Assembly: GCA_041496705.1 (NCBI GenBank)
Contig: JBGQFD010000001.1
Location: 1 to 64,000, forward strand
Source of the DNA: VBDM01 sp041496705
GTDB lineage: Bacteria > Pseudomonadota > Gammaproteobacteria > Burkholderiales > SG8-39
Length of the DNA stretch: 64,000 nucleotides
Direction: 5' to 3'
Each line of letters opens with the position of its first letter. Within the stretch, counting starts at the first letter, position 1. Below are positions 23,946 to 34,925 of this stretch, piece by piece. The translations under genes were made by a program, and so were the position numbers. The notes below the pieces were generated by a model that had not been told where the DNA came from, ran no database searches, and saw nothing but the letters and a program-made list of their open reading frames with translations.

Positions 23946-25913
23946 ATGAAAAAACCGCTCAGCCGGGTCCTCATCATCAACGACGAGCCGCTGGTGCTCC
24001 GGGAGTTCGTCAAGGGACTCAACGCCGCGGCAAGGTCGTTGGACAATCCCCTCGGCATCACGTTTTCCGGCGTCGCCAACGCGCGCGACGCGCTCGCCAC
24101 GATCGAGGAGGACGGCGACCTGCAGGCCGTCGTGGTCGACGACAAGCTCTACACGCTGAAGCAGAAGAACGCGAAGAAGGAGATGTCGGCGCTCGAGCTC
24201 GTCAGGCGTATTACGCGCTTCCGCCCGGAGCTCGACGTCTACATCCTCATCGCGCAGGAACACGAAGACGAAATCGTCGACGCACTGTTCGCCGAGGCGG
24301 TCGACGGCTACTTCTACCGCGAGGAGCGCGACTACCGCGGCATGTACCGCATCCTCAACGCGCAGATCCAGGAGCGCTCGCGCACGCCCTTCTACGACCA
24401 GCTGAAGAACTACGTGTGGATGGCGAAGGACTCCTGGCATACGCCGGGCCACTCCTCGGGGGAATCGCTGCGGGGAAGCCCCTGGGTCAACGATTTCTAC
24501 GACTTCATGGGCGAGCACATTTTCGACGCCGACCTGTCGGTGTCGGTGAAGATGCTGGACTCGCTCATGGAACCGACCGGCGTCATCGCCGAGGCGCAAA
24601 CCGTCGCCGCCAAGGCGTTCGGCGCGCGGCGGACGTTCTTCGCCACGAACGGCACTTCCACCGCCAACAAGGTCATCTTCCAGACGCTGCTCGCGCCCGG
24701 CGAGAAACTGCTGCTCGACCGCAACTGCCACAAGTCCGTGCATCACGGCGTGGTGCTCTCGGGCGGCCATCCCGTATACATGGATTCTTCGGTCAACGCG
24801 AAATACAGCCTGTATGGGCCGGTGCCGCGAAAGACCATCCTGTCGGCGATCCGCAAGCACCCCGACGCCCAGGCGCTGATCCTGACCTCGTGTACCTACG
24901 ACGGCCTGCGCTACGATCTCGCGCCCATCGTCGAGGCCGCGCACAAGAAAGGCATCAAGGTGATAGTGGACGAGGCCTGGTACGGGTTTGCCCGTTTCCA
25001 CCCCGCGTTCCGCCCCACCGCGCTCGAGGCGGGCGCGGACTACGCGACGCAAAGCACGCACAAGGTGCTGTCGGCCTTCTCGCAGGCCTCGATGATCCAC
25101 GTCAACGACCCGAACTTCAACGAGCACCTGTTCCGCGAAAATTTCAACATGCACACCTCGACCAGCCCGCAGTACAGCATGATCGCGAGCCTCGACGTGG
25201 CGAGGAAACAGGCGGTGATGGAAGGCTACAAGCTGCTGTCGAGAACCCTGACCCTCGCGCAGGAGCTGCGCGCGCAGATCAACTCTACCGGGGTCTTCCG
25301 CGTGCTCGATCTCGACGAACTGCTCCCCGAGGAAATCAAGCACGACGACATCCGCCTCGATCCGACCAAGGTCACGGTCGACATTTCCAGTTGCGGTTAT
25401 GCCGTCGAGGACCTGCAGCGCGAACTGTTCGACCGCTACAACATCCAGGTCGAGAAATCTACGTTCAACACGCTTACGCTGCTGCTCACTATCGGCACCA
25501 CCCGCAGCAAGGTCTCGCGGCTGTACGATGCGCTCATGCGCATCGCGCGCGAAGGCCGCACGCCGCGGCGCCTGTACCGCTTTCCCGAGATCCCCGGGTT
25601 CACTCGGCTGCGCTACCTGCCGCGCGACGCCTTCTATTGCGGCGGCGAAATGGTCCCGGTGGTCGACGACAGGAACGACATACGCCGCGACCTGCTCGAC
25701 CGGGTCTGCGCCGACCAGATCGTCCCCTACCCGCCCGGAATCCCGGTGCTCGTCCCCGGGCAGGTCATCACCCGCGAGATCGTCAACTACCTAGTGGGCC
25801 TGTTGCGCTCGCAGAAGCGTGTCGAGCTGCATGGCATCGTCTACGACGGCCACCTGCCGTGCCTGCGCGTGCTCAAACCGGCTGAGGAGCGGGGCCTGAA
25901 ACGCATCGGCTGA
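23946..25913 (+). CDS. Orn/Lys/Arg decarboxylase, fold type I, with N-terminal receiver-like wing domain
   Basis: A 655-residue PLP-dependent amino-acid decarboxylase of the bacterial Orn/Lys/Arg group. Residues 1-140 form the wing domain with a CheY-like layout (LIINDEP, VVVDDKLY), but the Thr and Lys of a working receiver are missing. The catalytic domain has HTPGHSSG (166-172), CHKSVHHG, the PLP aspartate in VDEAWYG (Asp342) and the Schiff-base lysine in STHKVLSAFSQ (Lys373). Substrate (Arg, Lys or Orn) cannot be fixed from sequence alone. The ATG at 23946 starts MKKPLSRV; no strong ribosome site is visible. A second, unrelated-fold ornithine decarboxylase is at 55.3-56.5 kb. Confidence 0.9.
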   Translation: MKKPLSRVLIINDEPLVLREFVKGLNAAARSLDNPLGITFSGVANARDALATIEEDGDLQAVVVDDKLYTLKQKNAKKEMSALELVRRITRFRPELDVYILIAQEHEDEIVDALFAEAVDGYFYREERDYRGMYRILNAQIQERSRTPFYDQLKNYVWMAKDSWHTPGHSSGESLRGSPWVNDFYDFMGEHIFDADLSVSVKMLDSLMEPTGVIAEAQTVAAKAFGARRTFFATNGTSTANKVIFQTLLAPGEKLLLDRNCHKSVHHGVVLSGGHPVYMDSSVNAKYSLYGPVPRKTILSAIRKHPDAQALILTSCTYDGLRYDLAPIVEAAHKKGIKVIVDEAWYGFARFHPAFRPTALEAGADYATQSTHKVLSAFSQASMIHVNDPNFNEHLFRENFNMHTSTSPQYSMIASLDVARKQAVMEGYKLLSRTLTLAQELRAQINSTGVFRVLDLDELLPEEIKHDDIRLDPTKVTVDISSCGYAVEDLQRELFDRYNIQVEKSTFNTLTLLLTIGTTRSKVSRLYDALMRIAREGRTPRRLYRFPEIPGFTRLRYLPRDAFYCGGEMVPVVDDRNDIRRDLLDRVCADQIVPYPPGIPVLVPGQVITREIVNYLVGLLRSQKRVELHGIVYDGHLPCLRVLKPAEERGLKRIG

Positions 25914-25971
25914 CCCTGGAGACGGGGGTCGGGCAGGTACCTGACAGATCCTTTTCAGCTCCCGTGCGCGG

Positions 25972-26000
25972 TTGCAAGTGCCGGATTGCCATGCTATAAG
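25972..26000 (+). promoter_or_regulatory. Promoter of the small unknown gene at 26019
   Basis: TTGCAA (25972-25977), a 17-base spacer and TATAAG (25995-26000) give a good sigma-70 promoter. The start near 26007 leaves a leader of about 12 bases carrying GGGGG. Confidence 0.7.
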
Positions 26001-26018
26001 TCTGCACTCGGGGGGACC

Positions 26019-26270
26019 ATGCTGCCGTCGTCGACTACCACCAAGTTCGCCTTCCGCATACGCACGCGGCACGGACTGGTCGTGGAGCACCTGATGATCC
26101 ATGGTCGCGACGAGGCCGATGCCGAGCGCAAGCTGCGCCAGATGTACCTCCACTGCGAAATCCTGGAGCGCAACGCCATGAAGCCGGCCATGCTGCAGCG
26201 CGCCTACGCCGCCGCCGGTCCCGGGGACGCTATCAGCTTTGAGGAAGTCGCGTCGCTGATCAGCAAGTAG
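26019..26270 (+). CDS. Small conserved protein of unknown function
   Basis: An 83-residue soluble protein. Visible features are FRIRTRHGLVVEHLMIHGRD, then a charged helix EADAERKLRQMYLHCEILE; no signal peptide, membrane helix or known motif. The ATG at 26019 was chosen because GGGGGACC stands directly upstream and the promoter at 25972-26000 excludes the earlier ATG at 25986 except as a nearly in-promoter start. It faces the ParA gene tail to tail with a nine-base gap. I do not recognise a function. Confidence 0.75.
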   Translation: MLPSSTTTKFAFRIRTRHGLVVEHLMIHGRDEADAERKLRQMYLHCEILERNAMKPAMLQRAYAAAGPGDAISFEEVASLISK

Positions 26271-26279
26271 CCGCGCGTT

Positions 26280-27050
26280 TCACGCCTCTAAGAATCCGGT
26301 CGTCACCAGTTCATCGAGCAGGCTCGCGTAGTCGTGCGCGCCGCGGCTGCCGGGCGCGTGGCTGAAGATGTCCTTGCCGACCGCGGGGCTCTCGGCGATG
26401 CTCACCGTTTCGGCGATGCGCGTGCCGCAGAGCTCCGCGCCGAAGCGGGCCTCGAGCTGGCCCGCGATATCGTGCGACATGCGGCGGCGCCCGTCGAAAC
26501 GGGTCAGCACGAAGCGCCGCTCGACCCGCCGCTTCAGCACGTGTTCCAGCGCCTTCAGGGTGCGGTCCAGAGCGAGCGCGCCGTTCAGCGCGAGGTAGTC
26601 CGTCGATATCGGGATCAGGACCCGCTCGGATGCGAACACGCCCGACAGGGACAGCACACCCAGCATCGGGCAGCAGTCGATAAGGACCGGGCGCTTGCTC
26701 TCCCCGCCGGCGTCCAGCCCCTGCTTCAAGCGGTTGAGAATGTCCGGGCCCTTGCCGAAAAGCGCGTCCACCTTGATCAGTTCGGCATGGGCCGGGACCA
26801 GTTCGCCGCCAAACCTCACCGGGCGCGCGATGTCGCGCAAAGGCTTGCCCGAGCTATAGTAAGCAAACAGGCTCTCGCTGCTCGACGCCGCCGGGTTGAG
26901 AATCGAACTGAGGTGCGCCTGCGCGTCCAGGTCCACGAGCAGGGGCGCCGCCCCGCGCAACGCGAGCGCAGCCCCGAGATTCAGGACCGTCGTCGTCTTT
27001 CCGACCCCGCCCTTCTGATTGAATACCGTGAGCCTCGTTCCCATCCCCAA
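26280..27050 (-). CDS. Orphan ParA/MinD-type ATPase
   Basis: A 256-residue deviant Walker P-loop ATPase. FNQKGGVGKTTTVLNLGAAL (residues 10-29) is the ParA-type P-loop with both lysines, LLVDLDAQAHLSS the A'/Walker-like motif, and LIDCCPMLG the switch region. There is no ParB or parS-like partner in the window, so chromosome partition by ParABS is unlikely to be its job; orphan ParA proteins position pili, chemotaxis arrays or other cargo. The first codon may be at 27050 or two codons later. Confidence 0.88.
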   Translation of the reverse strand: MGMGTRLTVFNQKGGVGKTTTVLNLGAALALRGAAPLLVDLDAQAHLSSILNPAASSSESLFAYYSSGKPLRDIARPVRFGGELVPAHAELIKVDALFGKGPDILNRLKQGLDAGGESKRPVLIDCCPMLGVLSLSGVFASERVLIPISTDYLALNGALALDRTLKALEHVLKRRVERRFVLTRFDGRRRMSHDIAGQLEARFGAELCGTRIAETVSIAESPAVGKDIFSHAPGSRGAHDYASLLDELVTTGFLEA

Positions 27051-27302
27051 TTCAGTATGCTAAGCTACTGGCCCTCAAGCGAAATTTGATTATCGCACAG
27101 GGCGATGCAATGACCTTCGACCGGCTCCCGGCAGCGCGACATTCAGGCGCTGGGTTTTCGCCCGTCTTGTCGCCCGTCCGGCCCCGCATCCGACGACGCC
27201 GCGTTCGGCAGTAACTCAAATGTCCGCGCGCCGCAGGGCGCGTCCCCATGGAAATCTTGGCGCAACGTTCGTGTTGTGCTTTTCGAATTGACGGATGAAA
27301 CC

Positions 27303-28502
27303 ATGTCTCACCTGATGAATACCTACCAGCGGATTCCCGTCGCCTTCGCGCGCGGCGAGGGCGTCTGGATCTGGGACGAAGCCGGCCGGAAATACCTGGA
27401 TGCGCTGGCCGGGATTGCGGTCAATACCTTGGGCCACGGCCATCCCCGTCTCACCCGGGTCATCGCCGAGCAAAGCGCTCGCCTGATCCACGCCTCCAAC
27501 CTCTACCGGATCCCCGAGCAGGAGCGCCTCGCAGACAAGCTCGCCGCGATCAGCGGAATGGACAGCGTGTTTTTCTGCAACTCGGGCTGCGAAGCCAACG
27601 AGGCGGCGATCAAACTCGCGCGCCTGCACGGTCACGGCAAGGGCGTGGACAGCCCGGCGATCGTCGTCATGGACAAGGCCTTCCACGGGCGCACGCTGGC
27701 GACGCTCTCGGCCACCGGAAACCGCAAGGTCCAGGCAGGCTTCGAGCCGCTGGTCGGCGGGTTCGTGCGCGTTCCGTTCAACGACATCGAATCGGTGCGC
27801 CAGGTCGCCGTGCACGATCCGAATGTGGTCGCCGTGCTGATCGAACCGATACAGGGAGAAGGCGGGATCAACATCTCGAGCCTCGAGTACCTCAAGAACC
27901 TGCGGGAGATCTGCGACCGGCGCGGCTGGCTCCTGATGGTCGACGAAGTCCAGTGCGGCCTGGGCCGGACCGGCCAGTGGTTCGTCTATCAGCACGCCGG
28001 AATCCAGCCCGACGTGATGCTGCTCGCCAAGGGTCTTGCATCCGGGGTTCCCATCGGCGCCTGCCTCGCACGCGGGCACGCGGCCGCCGTATTCACGCCC
28101 GGCACGCATGGCTCGACCTTTGGCGGCAACCCGCTCGCCTGCGCGGCGGCGCTCGCCACGCTCGCCGTCATCGAAGAGGACGGTCTGCTGCAGAACGCCG
28201 AGCGCATCGGCGCCCTGCTCCTTGCGGGGCTGCGCGAGGGCCTGGGAGGCATCGCCGGCGTGAAGGAAATCCGCGGTCACGGCCTGATGATAGGCGTGGA
28301 ACTCGACTGTGCCTGCGGCGACTTGGTCGGCCTCGCGCTGGAGGCCGGGTTGCTCATCAACGTCACCATGGACAAGGTGATCCGCCTGCTGCCGCCTCTG
28401 GTCATGAACGAGTCCGAGGCGCGCCAGGTCGTGGCCATTCTGGTGCCACTGGTGCGCGGCTTTCTTACCCAGGCCCCGGCGGCGACCGCCGCGCGCGCAT
28501 GA
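27303..28502 (+). CDS. argD: Acetylornithine aminotransferase
   Basis: A 399-residue class III PLP aminotransferase that makes N-acetylornithine. Motifs seen are FFCNSGCEANEAAIKLAR, the KAFHGRTLATLSATG block, LIEPIQGEGGI, VDEVQCGLGRTG and the Schiff-base lysine in LLAKGLASGVPIGA (Lys243). The ATG at 27303 has a GGATGAAA site; an earlier possible start at 27276 adds nine residues without a better site. The stop overlaps the argF start (ATGA), so argD, argF and argG form one coupled operon. Confidence 0.93.
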   Translation: MSHLMNTYQRIPVAFARGEGVWIWDEAGRKYLDALAGIAVNTLGHGHPRLTRVIAEQSARLIHASNLYRIPEQERLADKLAAISGMDSVFFCNSGCEANEAAIKLARLHGHGKGVDSPAIVVMDKAFHGRTLATLSATGNRKVQAGFEPLVGGFVRVPFNDIESVRQVAVHDPNVVAVLIEPIQGEGGINISSLEYLKNLREICDRRGWLLMVDEVQCGLGRTGQWFVYQHAGIQPDVMLLAKGLASGVPIGACLARGHAAAVFTPGTHGSTFGGNPLACAAALATLAVIEEDGLLQNAERIGALLLAGLREGLGGIAGVKEIRGHGLMIGVELDCACGDLVGLALEAGLLINVTMDKVIRLLPPLVMNESEARQVVAILVPLVRGFLTQAPAATAARA

Positions 28503-29430
28503 AAAAGGCCCTGCCGAAGCCGCGGCACTACCTGCAATTCAAGGACTTCGCGCGCGCGGAGTACGAGCACCTGTTTGCGCGCACGCGCTGGATCAAGGGC
28601 CAGTTCAAGCGCTACCGACGCTACTGGCCGCTTGAGGACCGCACGCTCGCCATGATCTTCGAGAAGCCCTCCACGCGGACGCGCCTGTCGTTCGAGGCCG
28701 GCATGCACCAGCTGGGCGGCACCGCCATCTATCTGTACACGCGCGATACACAGCTCGGTCGCGGCGAGTCGGTCGAAGACGCAGGGCAGGTGGTCTCGCG
28801 CATGTGCGACCTGGTGATGGTGCGCACCTTCGAGCAGGACATCATCGAGCGCTTCGCGTCCCATTCGCGCGTGCCGGTGATCAACGGGCTCACCAATGAA
28901 TACCACCCCTGCCAGGTGCTCGCCGACATCTACACCTTCATCGATCAGCGCGGCGCGATCAAGGGCAAGACCGTGGCCTGGATCGGAGACTCGAACAACG
29001 TCTGCAACACCTGGCTGCAGGCGGCCAGCGTGTTCGATTTCAACGTGCACGTCTCGACCCCGCCCGGGTATGAAGTCGAGCCCGAGCGCGCCGGCATCTA
29101 CAACGACGATCACTACGAAAGTTTCACCGACCCGATGGACGCCGCCCGCGGCGCCGACCTGGTCACCACCGACGTCTGGACTAGCATGGGCTTCGAAGCG
29201 GAGAACGACGCGCGCAAGCGCGCCTTCGAGAACTGGCAGGTCGATGCCGACATGATGCGCGCGGCGAAGAAAAACGCGCTCTTCATGCACTGCCTGCCCG
29301 CGCACCGGGGCGAGGAAGTCGCCGCCGAAGTCATCGACGGGCCGCAGAGCGCGGTGTGGGAGGAGGCGGAGAACCGGCTGCATACCCAGAAGGCGCTCAT
29401 GGAATATCTGCTGCTAGGCAAGGTGAAGAA

Positions 29431-29434
<4 letters not shown>
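28499..29434 (+). CDS. argF: Ornithine carbamoyltransferase
   Basis: A 311-residue OTCase that makes citrulline from ornithine and carbamoyl phosphate. The carbamoyl-phosphate loop is STRTRLSFE (residues 58-66), with HPCQ (136-139) and HCLP (264-267) for phosphate and ornithine binding. The ATG at 28499 overlaps the argD stop by four bases, and its own stop overlaps the argG GTG. The codon use and GC content match the neighbours. Confidence 0.97.
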
Positions 29435-30660
<1,226 letters not shown>

Positions 30661-30703
30661 CGCCCGGCGCGCGCCGGATCGGGTCGCGCTGCCGGTTTCG
30701 CTC

Positions 30704-31438
30704 ATGCGACTGCGGGTTTTTTCCGATCTGCACCTAGAGCGCCAGGCGTTCTCGCCGCCGGACGTCGAGGCCGATTTGGTGGTGCTCGCCGGCGACATCG
30801 ACAACGGCGCCGCCGGGATCGAGTGGGCACGGCGGACCTTCGTCGGCCCGGTGCTCTACCTCGCTGGAAACCATGAATACTACGAAGGCGAGTTCGAAGC
30901 CGTGCAGAACGCCCTTGGGGCGGCGGCGCGCGCAAGTGGGGTCGTGCTGCTCGATTGCAGTGAAGCTGTCCTCGACGGCACGCGGTTTCTCGGCTGCGCG
31001 CTGTGGACCGACTACTCGCTCGTCCCCGAGGCTTCGCGCCCTCCCGTGATCGAATCCGCGCGCAAGCTGGGCCCGGACTATCAGCTCATCCGCCGCGGCG
31101 CGCGCCTTTTCGCTCCGGAAGACGCGATCGCGCTCTGCGCGCGGCATCGCGCCTGGCTGGAAGGGAAGCTCGCCGAGCCCTTCCCCGGAAAAACCGTGGT
31201 GGTGACCCACTTCGCGCCGCACCCGCGCTCGATCGCGCCGGCCTACGCCAACCACCCCGCCAACCCCGGCTTCGTCCTCGACCTCGAGCCCATGATGGGC
31301 CCCGCGGCGATGTGGATCCACGGCCACACGCACACCTTCTTCGACTACCGCGTCGGCAACACGCGCGTGGTGTGCAATCCGCGCGGCATCCCGGGGGAGA
31401 CGACCGGCTTCCGGCCGGAGCTGGCCGTCGAGGTGTGA
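30704..31438 (+). CDS. Calcineurin-like metallophosphoesterase
   Basis: A 244-residue enzyme with all five family motifs: FSDLHLE, VVLAGDIDNG, YLAGNHEYYEG, VVVTHFAPH and WIHGHTHT. These bind a dinuclear metal centre that hydrolyses phosphodiesters or phosphomonoesters; the substrate cannot be told. No signal peptide is seen, so it is cytoplasmic. It follows argG after 43 bases and may share its transcript. Confidence 0.88.
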   Translation: MRLRVFSDLHLERQAFSPPDVEADLVVLAGDIDNGAAGIEWARRTFVGPVLYLAGNHEYYEGEFEAVQNALGAAARASGVVLLDCSEAVLDGTRFLGCALWTDYSLVPEASRPPVIESARKLGPDYQLIRRGARLFAPEDAIALCARHRAWLEGKLAEPFPGKTVVVTHFAPHPRSIAPAYANHPANPGFVLDLEPMMGPAAMWIHGHTHTFFDYRVGNTRVVCNPRGIPGETTGFRPELAVEV

Positions 31439-31713
31439 CGGGCTGCGGGACTTGGAGTCGACCTGGAAAAACGGAACTACTTCACACCCGGCGCCTCCGA
31501 ACTCGGGAATCCGGTACGAATTGCTTCCCCGCCGGGCTTCCCGCGCGGCGATAATGCACGCGACACGGAATCCGTGAGCCACCCGGTGTCGAGCAATCGA
31601 TCCAGATTGTCCGGGTAGCGTCGGGGAGGGGCGACCAGACGAGGCTGCGAATGCAACAATGCCCAAGCGTCCCTGAATTGGCGCCGCACCTGGACCCCAG
31701 GTCCGGCGAAAAA

Positions 31714-33492
31714 ATGCGGGAGCTCAACCCGAGGCGGCGTCCCTTTCGCGCCCTGGCTGCCGCGCTCTTCTGCGCCGCGCTGGGGTGCACCCTGGTCGCC
31801 GGCTGCTCCCGCTCGGGCAAAGATCCGGAGAGCACCGGTCCGCAGGGAAGCGGCGTCGATCTGGCGAAGGTGCCCCCGTCAGCCTATGCCCTGCCGAGCG
31901 ACGCTGAAGCGGCGCGCTTCCTGAACCAGGCGTCCTTCGGCGCGACCGAGAGCGAAATCGCCAAGCTGCGGCAGTATGGCTACAGCGCAATCCTGGAGGA
32001 CCAGTTCTACATGCCCGGCGCCTCCCACGAGGCGTATATCAACCAGGTAAGCGCAAGCCTTCCCGCGGGCCAGAGTTTGAGCGACGACCACGTAATGCAG
32101 ACGTTTTGGAAGCAGGCGGCGACCGGCCAGGACCAGTTGCGCCGCCGGGTCGCGTTCGCGCTGTCGCAAATCTTTGTCGTTTCCCTTCAGGACGACAACA
32201 TCGCCAATTTCCGGCGCGGCCTTGCGTCGTATATGGACATGCTCGGCCGAAACGCCTTCGGCAACTACCGCCAGCTGCTCCAGGACGTGACGCTGCACCC
32301 GATGATGGGCCTGTACCTGTCGCACCTGCGCAACCAGAAGGAGGATCCGGCGCGCAATCGCGTGCCCGACCAGAATTACGCGCGCGAGGTGATGCAGCTT
32401 TTCTCGATCGGCCTGTACCAATTGAACCCCGACGGCACGCTAGCGCTGGTGAGCGGCCTGCCCGTCGAGACCTACGACCCCGATGACATCGTCGGCCTCT
32501 CGCGCGTGTTCACCGGATTCAGCTGGGCGGGCCCGGACAAAACCAACACGCGCTTCAACGGCGGCGGCACGCAGGATCCGAACCGCGAAGTGCTGACCAT
32601 GCAGAGCTACCCGCAATTCCACTCGATATCGGTGAAGAATTTCCTCGGAGCGACCATCGCGGCGAACGCCACCTCCGATCCCGACGGCGATTTGACCTTC
32701 GCGCTCGACGCGATCGCCAACCACCCGAACGTCGGCCCGTTCATCGGACGGCAGCTCATCCAGCGCCTGGTGACCAGCAACCCGACGCCGGCATACGTCG
32801 GGCGCGTCGCCCAGGCGTTCAACACCGGGCGCTTCACCTCGAAGTTGTGGAGCGCGGGTACGGGTCAGCGCGGCGATCTGCGCGCGACGATCGCGGCGAT
32901 CCTGCTCGATCCCGAAGCGCGGAGCGCGGTGCCGCCCGGCGACCCGACCTTCGGCAAGACGCGCGAGCCCATTCTCAGGCTCGCCCACTGGATGCGCGCC
33001 TTCAATGCGCGTTCCGCCTCGGGCAACTTCCTGCTGGGCGTCACCGACGATCCGGCCGGCTCGCTCGGCCAGTCGCCGATGCGCTCGCCGACGGTGTTCA
33101 ATTTCTACCGGCCCGGCTACGTGCCGCCCAACACACCGATCGCAACGGCGGGGCTGGTCGCCCCCGAGCTGCAGATCGTCAACGAGGTCTCGGTGGTCGG
33201 CTACTCGAGATTCATGCAAGGCGCGGTGCCGAATGGCGTCGGCTCGAACACGGATATCCGGCCGGACTACACCGCCGAGCTGGCGCTCGCCCACGACGCC
33301 AATCTCCTGGTCGACCGCGTGAGCCTGCTTCTCACCGCCGGGTCGATGAGCGCGACGACGAGGTCGCTCATCATCAACACGGTCAACTCGGTCACGATGC
33401 CAGCCACCAACCAGACGACTGCCCGCCAGAACCGGGTCCGCCTCGCGGTGTTTTTCACGCTGTCGTCGCCAGACTATCTCGTGCAGAAATAA
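31714..33492 (+). CDS. DUF1800 family lipoprotein
   Basis: A 592-residue protein. The N-terminus (RRRPFRALAAALFCAALG) ends in a lipobox LVAGC, so it is probably an outer-membrane or periplasmic lipoprotein. DUF1800 features are AARFLNQASFGATESEI, QLRRRVAFALSQIFVVS, NYAREVMQLFSIGLYQLNPD and SPTVFNFYRPGY. The function of DUF1800 proteins is unknown. It is paired with a DUF1501 gene 16 bases downstream, the usual arrangement. I chose the ATG at 31714 for the signal peptide; another at 31651 adds 21 residues without signal features. Confidence 0.88.
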   Translation: MRELNPRRRPFRALAAALFCAALGCTLVAGCSRSGKDPESTGPQGSGVDLAKVPPSAYALPSDAEAARFLNQASFGATESEIAKLRQYGYSAILEDQFYMPGASHEAYINQVSASLPAGQSLSDDHVMQTFWKQAATGQDQLRRRVAFALSQIFVVSLQDDNIANFRRGLASYMDMLGRNAFGNYRQLLQDVTLHPMMGLYLSHLRNQKEDPARNRVPDQNYAREVMQLFSIGLYQLNPDGTLALVSGLPVETYDPDDIVGLSRVFTGFSWAGPDKTNTRFNGGGTQDPNREVLTMQSYPQFHSISVKNFLGATIAANATSDPDGDLTFALDAIANHPNVGPFIGRQLIQRLVTSNPTPAYVGRVAQAFNTGRFTSKLWSAGTGQRGDLRATIAAILLDPEARSAVPPGDPTFGKTREPILRLAHWMRAFNARSASGNFLLGVTDDPAGSLGQSPMRSPTVFNFYRPGYVPPNTPIATAGLVAPELQIVNEVSVVGYSRFMQGAVPNGVGSNTDIRPDYTAELALAHDANLLVDRVSLLLTAGSMSATTRSLIINTVNSVTMPATNQTTARQNRVRLAVFFTLSSPDYLVQK

Positions 33493-33508
33493 GCCTCGGA
33501 GCCAACCC

Positions 33509-34915
33509 ATGCGCGCGTCCCGCCGCCAGTTCCTAAAGACCTGCTCGCTCATGTCCGTGGCCGGGGCGGCCGGTCCCTTCGCCCTCAACCTCGCCGCGAT
33601 CAGCGCGGCCTCGGCGGCGACCTCCCCGGGCTACAAGGCCCTCGTGTGCCTTTTCTTCTACGGCGGGAACGATCATACCAATACCTTCATTCCCTACGAC
33701 CCGACGTCCACCGACGGAGTGTCCTACGACCAGTACCTGGCATCACGGGACACGATCGCCATTCCTTACGCTCAGCTCGCCGCTACCTCGACGGGCGCGG
33801 TCGCGTCGCAGGGCGGACACTCGTTTGCGTTCCATCCCGCGCTGACCGCGTTCAAGGCGCACTGGGACGCGGGCAAGCTCGCGGTGGTGGCCAACGTCGG
33901 GCCGCTCATCGTACCGACGAGCCGGGCGCAGTACCAACAATCGAACTGGCCCAAGCCCCCGAAACTTTTCTCGCACAACGACCAGCAGTCGGTGTGGCAG
34001 GCATATCAGCCCATCGGTGAAGGCGCGAAGATCGGCTGGGGCGGCCGGATCGGCGACCTGCTCATGAGCCAGAACACGAACACCCTGTTCACGTGCATTT
34101 CGGCGGGCGGCAACTCCGTGTTCCTTTCGGGCGCAAGCGCCCTTCAATACCAAGTCGGTTCGAGCGGCCCGCAGCGTGTCACAGCCATACCTCCCACCGC
34201 TACGTTATTCGGCTCATCGGCCGCGCCGGCCGCATACGAGACTCTCATCAAGAGCACGAGCCCGAACCTGTTCGAGAACGAGCTCGGCGTGGTAACGAAT
34301 CGCTCGATCACGGCAAACCAGCAACTGACCGCCGCCCTCCAGGGCGCGCCGGTACTCAACCCCACGGTCCCCCAGAACAACAATCTCGCGTCGCAACTCA
34401 GTGTTGTGGCCCGGATCATCTCCGTCGCCGACGCGCTCGGGACGAACCGGCAGGTGTTCCTGGTCAGCATCGGCGGCTTCGACAACCACGATGTCCTGCT
34501 CACCCAGCATGCCCAGCAACTGACGCAGGTGAACAACGCGGTGAACGCGTTCTACGCCTGGCTCGTGCAGTTGGGCGTGCAGAATCAAGTGACGCTCTTT
34601 ACCGCTTCGGACTTCGGCCGCACGCTCACCTCGAACGGCGATGGGTCCGACCACGGCTGGGGTTCGCATCACTTCGTGCTAGGCGGCGCGGTCCAGGGCG
34701 GCAATGTATACGGAACGTTCCGACCGACGACGTTCTTCAGCTCCGCCAACTCCAATCCCGTCGATATCGGGCAGGGAAATATGGTGCCGGAAATCGCTGT
34801 CGACCAGTACGCCGCGACCTTCGCGCGCTGGCTCGGCGTGAGCGACGCCGACGTACCGCTAGTCCTGCCGAACGTGCCGAACTTCGGCAGCTCGCGCTAT
34901 CTCGCCTTTCTCTAG
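33509..34915 (+). CDS. DUF1501 family exported protein (Tat signal)
   Basis: A 468-residue protein with a twin-arginine signal (SRRQFLKTCSLMSVAGAAGP). The DUF1501 sequence follows: LVCLFFYGGNDHTNTFIPYD, FHPALTAFKAHWDAGKLAVV, GGFDNHDVLLTQHAQQL and TLFTASDFGRTLTSNGDGSDHGWG, reminiscent of the alkaline-phosphatase/sulfatase fold with possible metal ligands (Asp, His). Function is not established. It is exported folded, together with the DUF1800 lipoprotein, and ends 10 bases before a convergent gene. Confidence 0.9.
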   Translation: MRASRRQFLKTCSLMSVAGAAGPFALNLAAISAASAATSPGYKALVCLFFYGGNDHTNTFIPYDPTSTDGVSYDQYLASRDTIAIPYAQLAATSTGAVASQGGHSFAFHPALTAFKAHWDAGKLAVVANVGPLIVPTSRAQYQQSNWPKPPKLFSHNDQQSVWQAYQPIGEGAKIGWGGRIGDLLMSQNTNTLFTCISAGGNSVFLSGASALQYQVGSSGPQRVTAIPPTATLFGSSAAPAAYETLIKSTSPNLFENELGVVTNRSITANQQLTAALQGAPVLNPTVPQNNNLASQLSVVARIISVADALGTNRQVFLVSIGGFDNHDVLLTQHAQQLTQVNNAVNAFYAWLVQLGVQNQVTLFTASDFGRTLTSNGDGSDHGWGSHHFVLGGAVQGGNVYGTFRPTTFFSSANSNPVDIGQGNMVPEIAVDQYAATFARWLGVSDADVPLVLPNVPNFGSSRYLAFL

Positions 34916-34925
34916 TGGTGGGGCG

